The notes: generated from the letters alone by a model not told the origin. A stretch of DNA of 64,000 bases from Bacillus sp. FJAT-42315 (GCF_002797375.1 NZ_KZ454941.1:1373191-1437190), one strand, 5' to 3'; numbered from the stretch's first letter, positions 1-9,861 are shown. A program made the numbers and translations.

Positions 1-272
1 ATATGATGCAACAGGGAGATATGCTTGATGTCGATGAAGTGGCAACGCATTTATCGATTGAACTAATTGGGATCGTTATAGATGACGAGGAGGTCATTAA
101 GTCGTCACACAATGGTGAACCGATCACGCATAATCCAAATAATCGAGCTTCCATTGCTTATCGCAATATCGCTAGAAGAATTCTTGGTGAATCGGTTCCG
201 CTTCAACCGCTTGACGAGGGGAAAGAAGGATTTTTCACCCGTTTTAAAAATTTTTTTAGTGTACGCTCTTAA
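1..272 (+). CDS. minD: MinD C-terminal part (5' end outside window)
   Basis: This is the last ~90 residues of the septum-site ATPase MinD, which with MinC restricts FtsZ ring assembly to mid-cell. The frame is open from the first bases, so the true start lies upstream of the window. Visible features are the conserved stretch with SIAYRNIARRILGESVPLQPL and the basic amphipathic tail ending in FFTRFKNFFSVRS, which matches the C-terminal membrane-targeting helix of the family. It lies just upstream of spoIVFA, the same order as in B. subtilis. Family assignment is certain; the missing N-terminus includes the Walker A motif. Confidence 0.95.
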   Translation, partial: MMQQGDMLDVDEVATHLSIELIGIVIDDEEVIKSSHNGEPITHNPNNRASIAYRNIARRILGESVPLQPLDEGKEGFFTRFKNFFSVRS

Positions 273-283
273 GAAATAAATAG

Positions 284-353
284 AAGGGGCTTCCTCATAC
301 ATATGTAGCTATTTCATGATTGTCATTAGCTTCTTAAATGAGAGGCTTCTTTT
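284..353 (+). terminator. possible terminator after minD
   Basis: An imperfect stem (AGAAG and CTCAT against ATGAG and CTTCT, with an internal bulge) is followed by a run of nine T. The pairing is weak, so only the T-run and the position after the minD stop argue for a terminator. Confidence 0.4.
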
Positions 354-408
354 TTTTTCGCTCCTTTCATATCTTTTATTAATGACTGTTAATAAAGGAG
401 TGAGCTAG

Positions 409-1059
409 TTGAAGGAAGAGGAGAAGGACTTACTATCAATTGAACAAGAACAGCAGGATGGTCACCCGCTTTTTCGATTGGACCGTTTTCTATTTAAAGC
501 TTTAGCTTCCCTTATATTGGTCCTTGCTGTTGCTATTATGTTTAAACAATCATCGTCCCCATCCCTTGAAGGACAGGCTTGGATGAAAGAGGTCATGGAA
601 AAGGAATTTCAATTTTCAAAAGCGGCTGAGTGGTATGAGAAAACATTGGGAGAACCGCTTCCTTTCACCGTTGATGGCTGGACAGAAAAGGAGAAAGTAG
701 TCAATGAACAAGCGGAATATGCTGTACCTGTCTCTGGAAAAGTGATTGAAGACTTTCAGACAAACGGGAGGGGACTTATGGTTGAAGCCGGGCTGAACGA
801 AGGAGTAAAGGCGATCAAAGATGGAACGGTCCTCTTTGTTGGGCAAAAGGAGGAATTTGGTCAAACGGTAATCGTTCAGCATGCGGATAATAGCGAATCG
901 TGGTATGGGCATGTTGCGAACCCCTCTGTCCAGCCTTATGAAAAAGTGGCAGCGGGAAGTGTGTTAGCACAATTGGCACCGAATGAACAGACGTTTTACC
1001 TTGCGATTAAGAAAGATGGTATATTTGTCGACCCGGGTTCGGTGATCTCTTTTGAATAA
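409..1059 (+). CDS. spoIVFA: SpoIVFA, regulator of the pro-sigma-K protease
   Basis: SpoIVFA holds SpoIVFB inactive in the outer forespore membrane until the SpoIVB signal, delaying processing of pro-sigma K. The 216-residue product has an acidic N-terminal cytoplasmic segment, one membrane span at about residues 28-45, and a C-terminal M23/LytM-like domain (residues ~110-216) that lacks a clear set of metal ligands, as expected for a regulator rather than an enzyme. It is shorter than the ~264-residue B. subtilis protein. TTG is taken as the start because AAAGGAGTG lies 6-8 nt upstream and no in-frame ATG is available. The stop overlaps the start of spoIVFB, implying translational coupling. 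Confidence 0.9.
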   Translation: MKEEEKDLLSIEQEQQDGHPLFRLDRFLFKALASLILVLAVAIMFKQSSSPSLEGQAWMKEVMEKEFQFSKAAEWYEKTLGEPLPFTVDGWTEKEKVVNEQAEYAVPVSGKVIEDFQTNGRGLMVEAGLNEGVKAIKDGTVLFVGQKEEFGQTVIVQHADNSESWYGHVANPSVQPYEKVAAGSVLAQLAPNEQTFYLAIKKDGIFVDPGSVISFE

Positions 1060-1909
1060 GCTACTTCGAAAGGTATACATTCATCCGCTAATGTGGGTCA
1101 TGATTGCCTTTTCAGTTCTGACTGGTTATTTTATCGATTTGTTGCTTGTTTTTTTTATTATTGTCATGCATGAATTAGGACATGCTTCGATGGCTTTGTC
1201 GTTTCGATGGCGGATTAAACGAATTGTCTTTCTTCCTTTTGGCGGCGTAGCCGAGGTAGACGAGCATGGGAATCGACCAGCTAAGGAAGAGCTGTTCGTC
1301 ATTTTAGCTGGCCCGCTACAGCATCTTTGGTTATTTATTGCCGCTTGGTTGTTATTTACAGCAGGTTGGATGTCAGACAATCTGTATCAACATTTTTGGC
1401 AATTTAATTTGGCGATTTTATTATTTAATTTGCTTCCTGTATATCCGCTTGATGGAGGGAAGTTATTGCTGCTTTTTGTTTCTTTGCGACGCCCTTTTCT
1501 GTTAACGATTCGTCTTGCTATGATCTTTTCCGCTATTTGCTTAGTGCTTCTTCAATTACTGATTTTGCTATTTTTACCGTTTCACTTTCAAGCTTGGTTA
1601 ATTATCGCTTATTTGACGGTCGCTCTATGGCGGGAATGGAAGGACAAGCATTATACGTTCATTCGCTTTTTGTTAGAAAGATACTATGGAAAAAAAGATG
1701 TCACAGTGAATTTAAAGCCGTTGCAGCTATCAGCGGATACAAAGATTGCCTCGGCCTTAGAACAATTCAGACGTAACACGAAGCATATCGTTTATGTGAC
1801 AGAACAAGGAAAAGAAATTGGGCGGTTGGATGAAAATGAAGTGCTATACGCTTATTTTTCCGAAAAGAGAACGGGTGCTTGTTTAAAGGAATTGCTCCCT
1901 CTTCATTGA
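1052..1909 (+). CDS. spoIVFB: SpoIVFB, intramembrane metalloprotease processing pro-sigma K
   Basis: Site-2 protease family (M50) enzyme that cleaves pro-sigma K in the mother cell. The zinc motif HELGH is at residues 40-44 within a membrane span, and the third ligand is in LLPVYPLDGG (Asp ~134). Several hydrophobic segments span residues 10-200, and the last ~70 residues form a soluble domain in the place of the ATP-binding CBS domain of the family. The TTG start overlaps the last codons of spoIVFA. The 3' end lies before the RNase G start. Confidence 0.93.
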   Translation: MNKLLRKVYIHPLMWVMIAFSVLTGYFIDLLLVFFIIVMHELGHASMALSFRWRIKRIVFLPFGGVAEVDEHGNRPAKEELFVILAGPLQHLWLFIAAWLLFTAGWMSDNLYQHFWQFNLAILLFNLLPVYPLDGGKLLLLFVSLRRPFLLTIRLAMIFSAICLVLLQLLILLFLPFHFQAWLIIAYLTVALWREWKDKHYTFIRFLLERYYGKKDVTVNLKPLQLSADTKIASALEQFRRNTKHIVYVTEQGKEIGRLDENEVLYAYFSEKRTGACLKELLPLH

Positions 1910-1965
1910 CGAATGGATCATTGCTGAGTAAAGTGGAAGGAAAGAGAGCAGAAAGCAGGTTTTGT

Positions 1966-3411
1966 ATGAATACTTTATTGGTTAGTGTGAAGGGAAGAGA
2001 AAAAAGACTAGCGGTCGTGAAACATGGCCGAGCAGAACAATTTCATCTGTTTCAGCCGGCAGAACAATCTCATGTCGGCTTTTTATATTATGGCATTATT
2101 TCTAAAGTAGAAAAAGGAATGAATGCTTGTTTCGTCAATATTGGTCTTGAGCAAAATGGTTATTTGCACCGCGATCAACTACCAGGTCATCAAAATCGAC
2201 CGATCGAACAAATCGTTCATCAAGGGCAGAAAATCATTGTGCAAGTGATCAAGGATGGTACGGAGACGAAAGGACCGCGCCTTTCAGCGACGATTGAGTG
2301 GCCCGGTGAAAAGCTTGTTTATTTGCCTAAGGGTGGCTATACCGCTCTTTCTAAAAAAGTGGATCAACCGAACAAGCGTCAGCGAGTAGCGGACTGGGCA
2401 AAAAGCTGGAAGCAGGGGGAAGAGGGGCTCATTTTACGTACTGCTGCTTTTGATGCGACAGAAGAAGAACTCGCATCTGAAGGGGAACGGTTAAGAAAGG
2501 AGCATGAACAGCTCGTCAAAGCAGCGATCATGACGAAAGCTCCGGCGTTATTACGAGAGAAGCCACTCTTGATCGAGGAACTATTTGCCCGAATGCAATC
2601 GTTGCAAACAGGAGAAATCATTTGTGATAGTGCTGATTTTCTGTCGGCTTTAAAGAAAGATCCTCGCTATCATGAAAACCAGTGGCGAGCGCATTATCAC
2701 TCGGTAGATGAAGATCTATTTTCAGCTAACGGCATGGATAGTGAGCTAGAAAAAGCATTGAAGCGAGTCGTATGGCTGCCAAGTGGAGGGTTTCTTGTCA
2801 TTGAGCGAACGGAAGCGATGACGGTGATTGATGTGAACACCGGAAAGTTTACCGGAAAAAGCAATCAATCTCAAACCGTTTTGCTGACGAATAAAGAAGC
2901 CACCATTGAAGTAGCTCGCCAGTTGCGATTGCGCGATATTAGCGGTATTATCATTATTGATTTTATCGATATGTTTCACGATCGAGACCGTGTAACGATT
3001 GAAAAGTTGTTAAAGCAAGAAGTGAAAAAAGATCCGAAATCCGTCTCGATTCGTGAGTTTACTTCTCTCGGTTTAATGCAAATGACAAGGAAAAAAACGA
3101 AGCCGTCGATTTTAGAGACAGTTACTGCTCCTTGTCCTACTTGTCACGGAACAGGTCGGGTGAAAAGTGCAGAAACAATCGCTTTCGAATTAGAGAGAAA
3201 ACTATTAGAGTATGCAAGAGATGAACAAGAAGCGATTGTTGTGAAAATCACGCAAGAGGTGAAGGAAGTTTTTGTTGGAGAGCAGCATCAGTTTCATCAC
3301 CAGCTTGAAGAGCTCCTTCATAAGAAAATTATTTATCGCCTAGTTGATTATCCGACGCCTCTAGGTGAAATCATCCGAACAGGGACGGTTGCTGAACTTT
3401 CAACTAATTAA
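1966..3411 (+). CDS. rng: Ribonuclease G/E family protein
   Basis: Single-strand endoribonuclease of the RNase E/G family (481 residues), acting in rRNA maturation and mRNA decay. An N-terminal S1-like domain (around residues 35-120) is followed by the DNase I-like catalytic core with VIDVNTGKFTG (~287-298) and IIIIDFIDM (~327-335), which carry the two magnesium-binding aspartates, and then the zinc-link motif CPTCHGTGR (~389-397). The frame is open 87 nt further upstream into spoIVFB, but alignment with the family favours the ATG used here. The gene is absent from B. subtilis, which relies on RNase Y/J; other bacilli carry it at this locus. Confidence 0.92.
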   Translation: MNTLLVSVKGREKRLAVVKHGRAEQFHLFQPAEQSHVGFLYYGIISKVEKGMNACFVNIGLEQNGYLHRDQLPGHQNRPIEQIVHQGQKIIVQVIKDGTETKGPRLSATIEWPGEKLVYLPKGGYTALSKKVDQPNKRQRVADWAKSWKQGEEGLILRTAAFDATEEELASEGERLRKEHEQLVKAAIMTKAPALLREKPLLIEELFARMQSLQTGEIICDSADFLSALKKDPRYHENQWRAHYHSVDEDLFSANGMDSELEKALKRVVWLPSGGFLVIERTEAMTVIDVNTGKFTGKSNQSQTVLLTNKEATIEVARQLRLRDISGIIIIDFIDMFHDRDRVTIEKLLKQEVKKDPKSVSIREFTSLGLMQMTRKKTKPSILETVTAPCPTCHGTGRVKSAETIAFELERKLLEYARDEQEAIVVKITQEVKEVFVGEQHQFHHQLEELLHKKIIYRLVDYPTPLGEIIRTGTVAELSTN

Positions 3412-3424
3412 TCAAGAAAAAACG

Positions 3425-3453
3425 TTGACACTATGCTAGTAAAATGATAAGAT
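3425..3453 (+). promoter_or_regulatory. sigma-A promoter of rplU
   Basis: TTGACA (3425-3430), a 17-nt spacer and TAAGAT (3448-3453) give a near-consensus vegetative promoter immediately after rng and before the L21 leader. Confidence 0.8.
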
Positions 3454-3461
3454 TCTAATGT

Positions 3462-3556
3462 TATTGTTTGTAGCACCCGTGCTACAACCGCGCATTCCAG
3501 GTTATAAGTGTTTGCTTTTGTAGCATTCCACCTGAAAATGGCGAGTCTGAGTTTAT
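3462..3556 (+). promoter_or_regulatory. ribosomal protein L21 leader (autoregulatory RNA)
   Basis: The untranslated region before rplU contains the hairpin GTAGCACCCGTGCTAC (3470-3485) followed by further paired segments up to the ribosome binding site. Its position and architecture match the Rfam L21 leader, through which L21 is thought to repress its own operon (rplU-prp-rpmA). Assignment is by context and recalled similarity; a covariance-model search would settle it. Confidence 0.75.
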
Positions 3557-3572
3557 TAAGGAGGTGCAGAGA

Positions 3573-3881
3573 ATGTACGCAATTATTGAAACTGGCGGTA
3601 AACAACTAAAGGTAGAAGAAGGTCAAGCAATCTACATTGAAAAATTAGATGCAACAGAAGGTGATTCTGTTACATTTGATCAAGTATTATTCGTTGGCGG
3701 CGACACTGTAAAAGTAGGAAGCCCACTTGTTGAGGGAGCTACTGTTACAGCAAAAGTTGAAAAACAAGGTCGTCAAAAGAAAATTACTGTTTTCAAATTA
3801 AAAGCTAAGAAAAACTACCGCAGAAAACAAGGTCATCGTCAACCATACACTAAAGTTGTTATTGAAAAAATCAACGCGTAA
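3573..3881 (+). CDS. rplU: 50S ribosomal protein L21
   Basis: 102-residue large-subunit protein that binds 23S rRNA. It starts [11 protein letters not shown] and contains the family segment [19 protein letters not shown] near its C-terminus. An in-frame GTG at 3564 lies inside the ribosome binding site AAGGAGGTG, so the ATG at 3573 is the start. First gene of the rplU-prp-rpmA operon. Confidence 0.98.
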   Translation: MYAIIETGGKQLKVEEGQAIYIEKLDATEGDSVTFDQVLFVGGDTVKVGSPLVEGATVTAKVEKQGRQKKITVFKLKAKKNYRRKQGHRQPYTKVVIEKINA

Positions 3882-3893
3882 GGCGATGTTTTT

Positions 3894-4226
3894 ATGATTC
3901 AAGTAAACATAACGAAGCGTCCTTCCGGAAAGATTTCATCTTTCCTCATGGAAGGTCATGCTGAATTTGCTGAATACGGAAAAGATTTAGTTTGTGCAGC
4001 GGCAACAGCCGTAACTTTCGGAGGGCTGAACGCTATTCTTTCTTTGACAGAGGCGGATCTCCAAATCGATCAAGGAAAAGATGGCGGTTTTCTTCGCTGT
4101 ATTGTACCGGAAAATCTTTCGGAAAGCGAACAGGAGAAAGTACAGTTACTTTTTGAAGGCATGGTTGTTTCCTTGCAAACAATCGAACGTGATTATAGCA
4201 AACATTTAAAAATCATCTTTCACTAG
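3894..4226 (+). CDS. prp: Prp, cysteine protease that trims ribosomal protein L27
   Basis: 110-residue protease (YsxB family) that removes the N-terminal extension of L27, needed for ribosome assembly in Firmicutes. The catalytic His and Cys are visible in EGHAEFAEYGKDLVCAAATA. It sits between rplU and rpmA, the invariant arrangement for this enzyme, and the adjacent L27 carries the extension it cuts. Confidence 0.95.
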   Translation: MIQVNITKRPSGKISSFLMEGHAEFAEYGKDLVCAAATAVTFGGLNAILSLTEADLQIDQGKDGGFLRCIVPENLSESEQEKVQLLFEGMVVSLQTIERDYSKHLKIIFH

Positions 4227-4526
<300 letters not shown>

Positions 4527-4542
4527 GAGTAAAGGCTATAGC

Positions 4543-4582
4543 AATAAAGCTCTAACCCATTGGTTAGAGCTTTATTTTTTTC
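4543..4582 (+). terminator. terminator of the rplU-prp-rpmA operon
   Basis: A perfect 15-bp stem (AATAAAGCTCTAACC with its complement), a CATT loop and a T-run. Confidence 0.93.
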
Positions 4583-4759
4583 TAAATGATGTGATGGCAG
4601 AAGAGAATGAACTCTCCATTTTGAAGTGATTTCTGTTATACTAGCATAAAGCTAAAATTAATTACGATTAATGAATAGCGGCAGATGTTTGTTCGGGAAA
4701 GGAGGAAGTGCAGGAAGTGTTAAGCTTATCCTTCCCTTCGATTACTTCACGGAGGACCT

Positions 4760-5311
4760 GTGCGATTAATAATGAAAAATGAAAATTGGACAGTCATCCA
4801 GGCAATGCGTCATGCGAGGCATGATTGGATGAACCAGCTTCAACTCATAAAAGGCTTTATGGCTCTCGGCAAATTAGAGGATGCAGAACGTGTCATTGAA
4901 ACGGCGATTTTGCAGGCGAGACAGGAAGCGCATTTATGCAATTTACGCTTGCCGAATTTTGCTGAAAAGTTATTAACTTTTAACTGGGAAGAACGCTCCT
5001 TTCAATTAGAATACGAAGTGCTAGATCATGAAACTTCTGTAAATATACAGGATGAATGGCTTAGTGAATGGATTGATTCGCTTTTTTATTTAATTGAGCG
5101 ACATATTAAGCGATATGGAGATAATCTTCTTAGCCTTTCCATCAATAAAGCTGATGAGGGGCTTCGTTTCTTTTTTGAATTCAGTGGAATAATACAAAAT
5201 GAGCAGTTGTTGTTGGAGGATATCCAAAGCCAATTACAGGCATCGTATGTTCAACAATGGAAGATTCACGAGCATTCTAGTCAGGAATTCTTATTTGAAG
5301 TGGTACTTTAG
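4760..5311 (+). CDS. spo0B: Spo0B, sporulation phosphotransferase
   Basis: Phosphorelay protein that moves phosphate from Spo0F to Spo0A. The histidine box reads MRHARHDWMNQLQLIKG with the phospho-acceptor His at residue 21 of this 183-residue product; the remainder is a degenerate ATPase-like fold without N, G1 or G2 boxes. GTG is preferred because GGAGG (4751-4755) precedes it; an in-frame ATG at 4772 is the alternative. It precedes obg, as in B. subtilis, and the two are probably co-transcribed. Confidence 0.92.
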   Translation: MRLIMKNENWTVIQAMRHARHDWMNQLQLIKGFMALGKLEDAERVIETAILQARQEAHLCNLRLPNFAEKLLTFNWEERSFQLEYEVLDHETSVNIQDEWLSEWIDSLFYLIERHIKRYGDNLLSLSINKADEGLRFFFEFSGIIQNEQLLLEDIQSQLQASYVQQWKIHEHSSQEFLFEVVL

Positions 5312-5395
5312 TCTCTTCACTGATGTGGTAATGCACGGAATGTTTGACTCGCTCATTTTTATTTAAAGATGCTTTAATGATAACAGGAGGACTTT

Positions 5396-6688
5396 ATGTT
5401 TGTAGATCAGGTGAAAATTTATGTAAAAGGCGGAGACGGCGGAAATGGTATGGTCGCGTTTCGCCGAGAAAAATATGTACCTAAAGGTGGACCAGCCGGC
5501 GGGGATGGCGGTAAAGGAGCAAACGTCGTCTTTGAAGTAGATGAAGGCTTACGGACACTCATGGATTTCCGTTACCAACGCCATTTTAAAGCGGATCGTG
5601 GAGAGCACGGCATGAGCAAAAATCAGCACGGAAGAAATTCAGCTGATATGATCGTCAAAGTGCCACCTGGGACAGTTGTTACGGATGAGGACACGCAAGA
5701 AGTGATTGCGGATTTAACGGAGCATGGGCAAAGAGCGGTGATTGCCAAAGGTGGTCGCGGTGGTCGCGGAAACTCTCGTTTTGCAACACCAGCAAATCCG
5801 GCGCCTGAGCTTTCAGAGAATGGGGAGCCAGGAACAGAGCGTTATGTTGTGTTAGAATTGAAGTTATTAGCAGATGCTGGGCTTGTCGGCTTTCCGAGTG
5901 TCGGAAAATCTACTTTATTGTCGGTCGTATCCGCCGCTCGTCCGAAAATTGCCGCTTACCATTTCACGACGATCGTTCCTAACCTTGGTGTGGTAGAAAC
6001 AGATGATAGTCGCAGTTTTGTATTGGCTGATCTTCCAGGACTTATTGAAGGAGCACATGAAGGCGTTGGACTTGGTCACCAATTTTTACGCCATATCGAA
6101 AGAACACGCGTTATTGTTCATGTCGTTGATATGTCTGGATTAGAAGGTCGCGATCCGTATGAAGATTATGTGACCATTAATAAAGAATTACAAGAATATA
6201 ATTTACGTTTAACGGAGCGTCCGCAAATTGTTGTCGCTAATAAAATGGACATGCCAGATTCAGAAGAAAACCTTCGAGTATTTAAAGAAAAAGTTGGTAG
6301 CGATGTAGAGATTATCCCAATTTCAGCGGTGACGAGAGCAGGATTGAAAGAATTACTGTTTGCGATTGCTGATAAGATTGAGCAAACGCCAGAATTTCCA
6401 CTTGAACACTTTGAAGAAGAAGAAAAAGGCATTCACCGCGTCATGTATAAGCATGAAAATCAAGCGGCAGAATTTGAAATTACGAGAGACTCGGATGGCT
6501 GCTTCGTAGTGAGTGGAGCGAAAGTGGAGAAATTATTCAAGATGACTGATTTCTCACGCGAAGATTCCGTTCGCCGCTTTGCACGCCAGTTGCGTTCCAT
6601 GGGTGTCGATGAGGCATTACGTGAGCGTGGAGCAGAAGATGGCGATATCGTTCGATTATTGGAATATGAATTTGAATTTGTCGAGTAA
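5396..6688 (+). CDS. obg: Obg GTPase (CgtA)
   Basis: Essential ribosome-associated GTPase involved in 50S maturation and in activating the stress and sporulation pathways. The 430-residue protein has the glycine-rich Obg fold (1-158), a G domain with GFPSVGKST (G1), DLPGLIEGA (G3) and NKMD (G4), and a C-terminal OCT domain (~350-430). GGAGG lies 8 nt before the ATG. Follows spo0B by 84 nt. Confidence 0.98.
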   Translation: MFVDQVKIYVKGGDGGNGMVAFRREKYVPKGGPAGGDGGKGANVVFEVDEGLRTLMDFRYQRHFKADRGEHGMSKNQHGRNSADMIVKVPPGTVVTDEDTQEVIADLTEHGQRAVIAKGGRGGRGNSRFATPANPAPELSENGEPGTERYVVLELKLLADAGLVGFPSVGKSTLLSVVSAARPKIAAYHFTTIVPNLGVVETDDSRSFVLADLPGLIEGAHEGVGLGHQFLRHIERTRVIVHVVDMSGLEGRDPYEDYVTINKELQEYNLRLTERPQIVVANKMDMPDSEENLRVFKEKVGSDVEIIPISAVTRAGLKELLFAIADKIEQTPEFPLEHFEEEEKGIHRVMYKHENQAAEFEITRDSDGCFVVSGAKVEKLFKMTDFSREDSVRRFARQLRSMGVDEALRERGAEDGDIVRLLEYEFEFVE

Positions 6689-6713
6689 TCGGCCGCTGTA
6701 AAGTGGGGGAAGC

Positions 6714-7172
6714 ATGTTGGCAAAGAAGGATTTCAACCAAAAGTTTTATCTTGTGCGAGAGGATGTTTTGCCAGAAGCGATGAAAAAAACGCTTGATGCA
6801 AAAGAACTCATTGAGCGGCGAAAAGTCGATTCTGTATGGGATGCTGTGAAAAAAGTCGACTTAAGTCGGAGCGCCTTTTATAAATATCGAGATACGGTCT
6901 TTCCTTTCCATAAGATTGTGAAAGAGCGTATTATTACCTTGTTTTTTCATCTTGAAGATCGTGCGGGTACGTTGTCTGAATTGCTTCGGCTAGTCGCGAA
7001 GCATCATGGCAATATTTTAACGATTCATCAAACGATTCCAATTCAAGGGCGAGCCAATGTGACCCTGTCGTTAAATGTGACCGATATGACGATTGATTTG
7101 GAAGAAATGCTTATTGAATTGAAAAACTTAGAATTTGTAGATACAGTAGAAGTTCTCGGCTCTGGTGCATAA
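6714..7172 (+). CDS. pheB: ACT-domain protein PheB
   Basis: 152-residue protein with a conserved N-terminal segment resembling a helix-turn-helix ([15 protein letters not shown], ~57-71) and a C-terminal ACT domain (residues ~75-148). PheB homologues lie between obg and pheA and are thought to sense aromatic amino acids, but the function is not firmly established. Ribosome binding site GTGGGGG. Confidence 0.85.
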   Translation: MLAKKDFNQKFYLVREDVLPEAMKKTLDAKELIERRKVDSVWDAVKKVDLSRSAFYKYRDTVFPFHKIVKERIITLFFHLEDRAGTLSELLRLVAKHHGNILTIHQTIPIQGRANVTLSLNVTDMTIDLEEMLIELKNLEFVDTVEVLGSGA

Positions 7173-7229
7173 GAGCCGACTTTTACTAAAGAGAATTTTT
7201 GTAATATTCTTATTAAGGGAGAGAGTCAG

Positions 7230-8081
7230 TTGAAAAAAATAGCTTACTTAGGTCCGGCGGCGACATTCACAGATTTAGCCGTTCGCCAAGGATTTCCGCA
7301 AGAAGAACGCATTCCTTATTTAACGATTCCAGCGTGTATGGATGCTGTTATTGAAGGGGAGGTCGATTTGGCCGTTGTGCCACTTGAAAATGCTTTAGAG
7401 GGGACGGTCAATTTAACGATCGATTATTTATTTCATGAAGCGAATCTAAAAATTATTGGGGAAATGACGGCGCCGATCCAGCAACATTTGCTTGTACACA
7501 AAGATCACGCGGCTGAGTGGCAACAGGCGGAGAAAATTATGTCACACCCTCATGCTATCGCTCAGTGTCATAAATTTTTACATAAATATTTTCATGAAAC
7601 ATCTCTTGAACAAATGACGTCTACGGCTGCCGCTGCTCAATACATAAGTGAACACCCTGAGCATCGCTATGCCGCGATAGCGAATTCTTTATCGGCGAAG
7701 CAATATGACTTGGCGATCGCCCAAGAAAATATTCATGATTATAGCTATAACCATACAAGATTTATTGTATTGGCAAAAGAAGAGCAGGAGTTAACCTTGC
7801 CATTAACGAATCCGCTAGATAAAACGACGATTGTCGTGACGTTGCCATCTGATCGTGCGGGAGCTTTGCATCAAGTACTATCTGCTTTTTCTTGGAGAGA
7901 TATTAGCTTGAGTAAAATTGAATCCCGCCCGTTAAAAACGGGATTAGGCAATTATTTCTTCATTATTGATATTGCACAAAAAGTAGACGATGTCTTACTT
8001 CCAGGAGCTTTTGCTGAAATGGAAGCGCTTGGTTGTTCGGTTCAAGTACTTGGAAGCTATCATGCTTATTCGATTGAATAA
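7230..8081 (+). CDS. pheA: Prephenate dehydratase
   Basis: Converts prephenate to phenylpyruvate in phenylalanine synthesis. The N-terminal substrate-binding-like domain begins KIAYLGPAATFTDLAV and contains VVPLENALEGTVN and the catalytic region with NHTRFIVLAKE (~170-182). A C-terminal ACT domain with KIESRPLKTGLGNYFF (~225-240) provides feedback inhibition by phenylalanine. TTG start behind GGGAGAG. Last gene of the obg-pheB-pheA group. Confidence 0.96.
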   Translation: MKKIAYLGPAATFTDLAVRQGFPQEERIPYLTIPACMDAVIEGEVDLAVVPLENALEGTVNLTIDYLFHEANLKIIGEMTAPIQQHLLVHKDHAAEWQQAEKIMSHPHAIAQCHKFLHKYFHETSLEQMTSTAAAAQYISEHPEHRYAAIANSLSAKQYDLAIAQENIHDYSYNHTRFIVLAKEEQELTLPLTNPLDKTTIVVTLPSDRAGALHQVLSAFSWRDISLSKIESRPLKTGLGNYFFIIDIAQKVDDVLLPGAFAEMEALGCSVQVLGSYHAYSIE

Positions 8082-8098
8082 AACAGCTAATTAACAAA

Positions 8099-8130
8099 AC
8101 ATCCAGATGAGCATTCATCTGGATGTTTTT
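8099..8130. terminator. terminator between pheA and convergent niaR
   Basis: A 12-bp stem (ACATCCAGATGA and complement) with GCAT loop and T-run on the plus strand lies between two convergent genes and could serve both. Confidence 0.85.
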
Positions 8131-8131
8131 C

Positions 8132-8674
8132 TTAATTCTCTACTAACAAAAAACCGGCTTTTTCTAATGCTGTTTCCGCTTCGTCTAATGTCCGCTCATC
8201 TTTGGCGGCAATCGTGTGTAAGTGCACTCCATCCGTCAACTGAGAAAGATAGGTGGCATTCGTTTCGGCTGCTTTTTGAATAAAGTGAGCTACTTCTTTG
8301 CGGTTGGATACCATAATCGAAGCGGTTAAGTCGCCGTAAATCGGATGTTCGATTTTAACGTCCTTTACAAGAAGACCGAAATCGACAAGCAGGTTTAATT
8401 CATCTTCGGTCTGTTCTGGTGAATGAAAACACGCAATGGAACGCTCATACCATTTCTCTGGTGATTGCTGAGCTAAATAAACATATCCTTGACTTGTTGC
8501 TATAATCGGTTCGTTTCGAGCTTTTAATAACGTAATATCATTGACGATCACTTGCCGACTAACATTCGTGCGATTGGCTAATTCGCTCCCGGTTAAAGGT
8601 TTTTCACTCTCTTGAAGCCATGTTAAAATTAGTGATCGACGTTCTTCTCCTAAAATCTTTTTCCCTGGAGCCAT
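8132..8674 (-). CDS. niaR: NiaR, nicotinate-responsive repressor of NAD synthesis
   Basis: 180-residue repressor (YrxA in B. subtilis). The N-terminal winged helix includes SGSELANRTNVSRQ-like recognition sequence (read here as TGSELANRTNVSRQ, ~28-41) and the C-terminal 3H domain carries the histidines that bind metal and nicotinic acid. It is encoded just downstream of nadS on the same strand, 15 nt apart, and divergent from nadBCA, the known arrangement for this regulator. Ribosome binding site GGAGGG. Confidence 0.92.
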   Translation of the reverse strand: MAPGKKILGEERRSLILTWLQESEKPLTGSELANRTNVSRQVIVNDITLLKARNEPIIATSQGYVYLAQQSPEKWYERSIACFHSPEQTEDELNLLVDFGLLVKDVKIEHPIYGDLTASIMVSNRKEVAHFIQKAAETNATYLSQLTDGVHLHTIAAKDERTLDEAETALEKAGFLLVEN

Positions 8675-8689
8675 TTGAATCCCTCCATG

Positions 8690-9826
8690 CTAAATTTCCA
8701 TACTGTCCATTGTAGCATAATTGATCTCGAGTAGTCGCTTCGCTAAAGCGTCGATCTCTGCTAAAGTTGTGTGTTCACCAAAAGAAATGCGAAAAAACTG
8801 TTTCGTTTCCTCTTCGGAAAGCCCCATCGCTTGCACTGCTTTCGTTCCACCTTCAATCGATGCCTGACAAGCGCTTCCTGTGGAAATTGAAAATCCATGT
8901 TCATTTAATTTCAGCATGATTAGTTGTCCCTCGGTTCTTGCTAATTTCATGCCGATGATCGAAGGAAGCTGATGTTCTTGATCCGCTTCAATCCACTCAT
9001 ATCGGGAGTGAGTTAAGAGATCCTTTAGTCGCTCTCGAAAACTCCATTCTTGATCCAACGAGTATGATTGACAAACCTTTTCAGCGGCCGCGATGAAGGC
9101 GGCAATGGCTGGTACATCGACGGTCCCTCCACGAAATCCTTTTTCATGAGAGATTCCTGGAAAAAGTGGCTGCCAAGGGATAGCAGGAGAAAGATAGGCG
9201 GCTCCGACTCCTTTAGGGCCGTATATTTTATGAGCGGCGATTGATAAGCTAGTGACATAAGGGAGCAACGATTGTAAATTGATTTTCCCGAAGGCTTGTA
9301 CACAATCGCAATGTAACAGAATCCCTTTCTTTTTTAACATTTTACCTGCTTCAATGACCGGCTGGATTGTTCCAATTTCAGAATTGATCAATTGTAAACA
9401 AACGAGAATAGTCCCCGGTCGAATGGCGGCTTCAAGTGTGCTCAAGTCTAAAAGACCTTGTGAATTAAGAGGAAGTCGAGTGGTTTGAAATCCTTCCTTT
9501 TCCAGATAGCTCATCGCGGCATGAACGGAGGAATGCTCCGCCATTGTAGTGATAATATGTGTTCCTTCGTTCTTTCTTTGTTTCGCTAAAGAAATAATCG
9601 CTAGTAAATTACTTTCGGTCCCTCCAGAGGTGAAATAAATTCCCTCCCGTTCTCCTCCAATTAACGTAGCGAGTCGCTCACGACAGCTGTCAAGTAAGAA
9701 GCGAGCACGACCGCCATCATCATGAAGGCTTGAGCTGTTTCCAAAAAACTGACGACTCGCTTCTATATAAACATCGAGTGCTTCTTCGCACATCGGAGTA
9801 GTTGCTGCATAGTCAAAATAAGACAT
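8690..9826 (-). CDS. nadS: Cysteine desulfurase serving NAD synthesis (NadS/NifS-like)
   Basis: PLP-dependent class V aminotransferase-fold enzyme of 378 residues that takes sulfur from cysteine. The PLP lysine lies in AAHKIYGPKGVGA and the persulfide cysteine in STGSACQAS. Its position divergent from nadBCA and next to niaR indicates that it assembles the [4Fe-4S] cluster of quinolinate synthase NadA, as shown for the B. subtilis homologue. A second cysteine desulfurase is encoded next to mnmA in this window. Confidence 0.9.
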   Translation of the reverse strand: MSYFDYAATTPMCEEALDVYIEASRQFFGNSSSLHDDGGRARFLLDSCRERLATLIGGEREGIYFTSGGTESNLLAIISLAKQRKNEGTHIITTMAEHSSVHAAMSYLEKEGFQTTRLPLNSQGLLDLSTLEAAIRPGTILVCLQLINSEIGTIQPVIEAGKMLKKKGILLHCDCVQAFGKINLQSLLPYVTSLSIAAHKIYGPKGVGAAYLSPAIPWQPLFPGISHEKGFRGGTVDVPAIAAFIAAAEKVCQSYSLDQEWSFRERLKDLLTHSRYEWIEADQEHQLPSIIGMKLARTEGQLIMLKLNEHGFSISTGSACQASIEGGTKAVQAMGLSEEETKQFFRISFGEHTTLAEIDALAKRLLEINYATMDSMEI

Positions 9827-9861
9827 GATCGTATCCCCTTTATAAAAAAGTCTTGTCTTTA

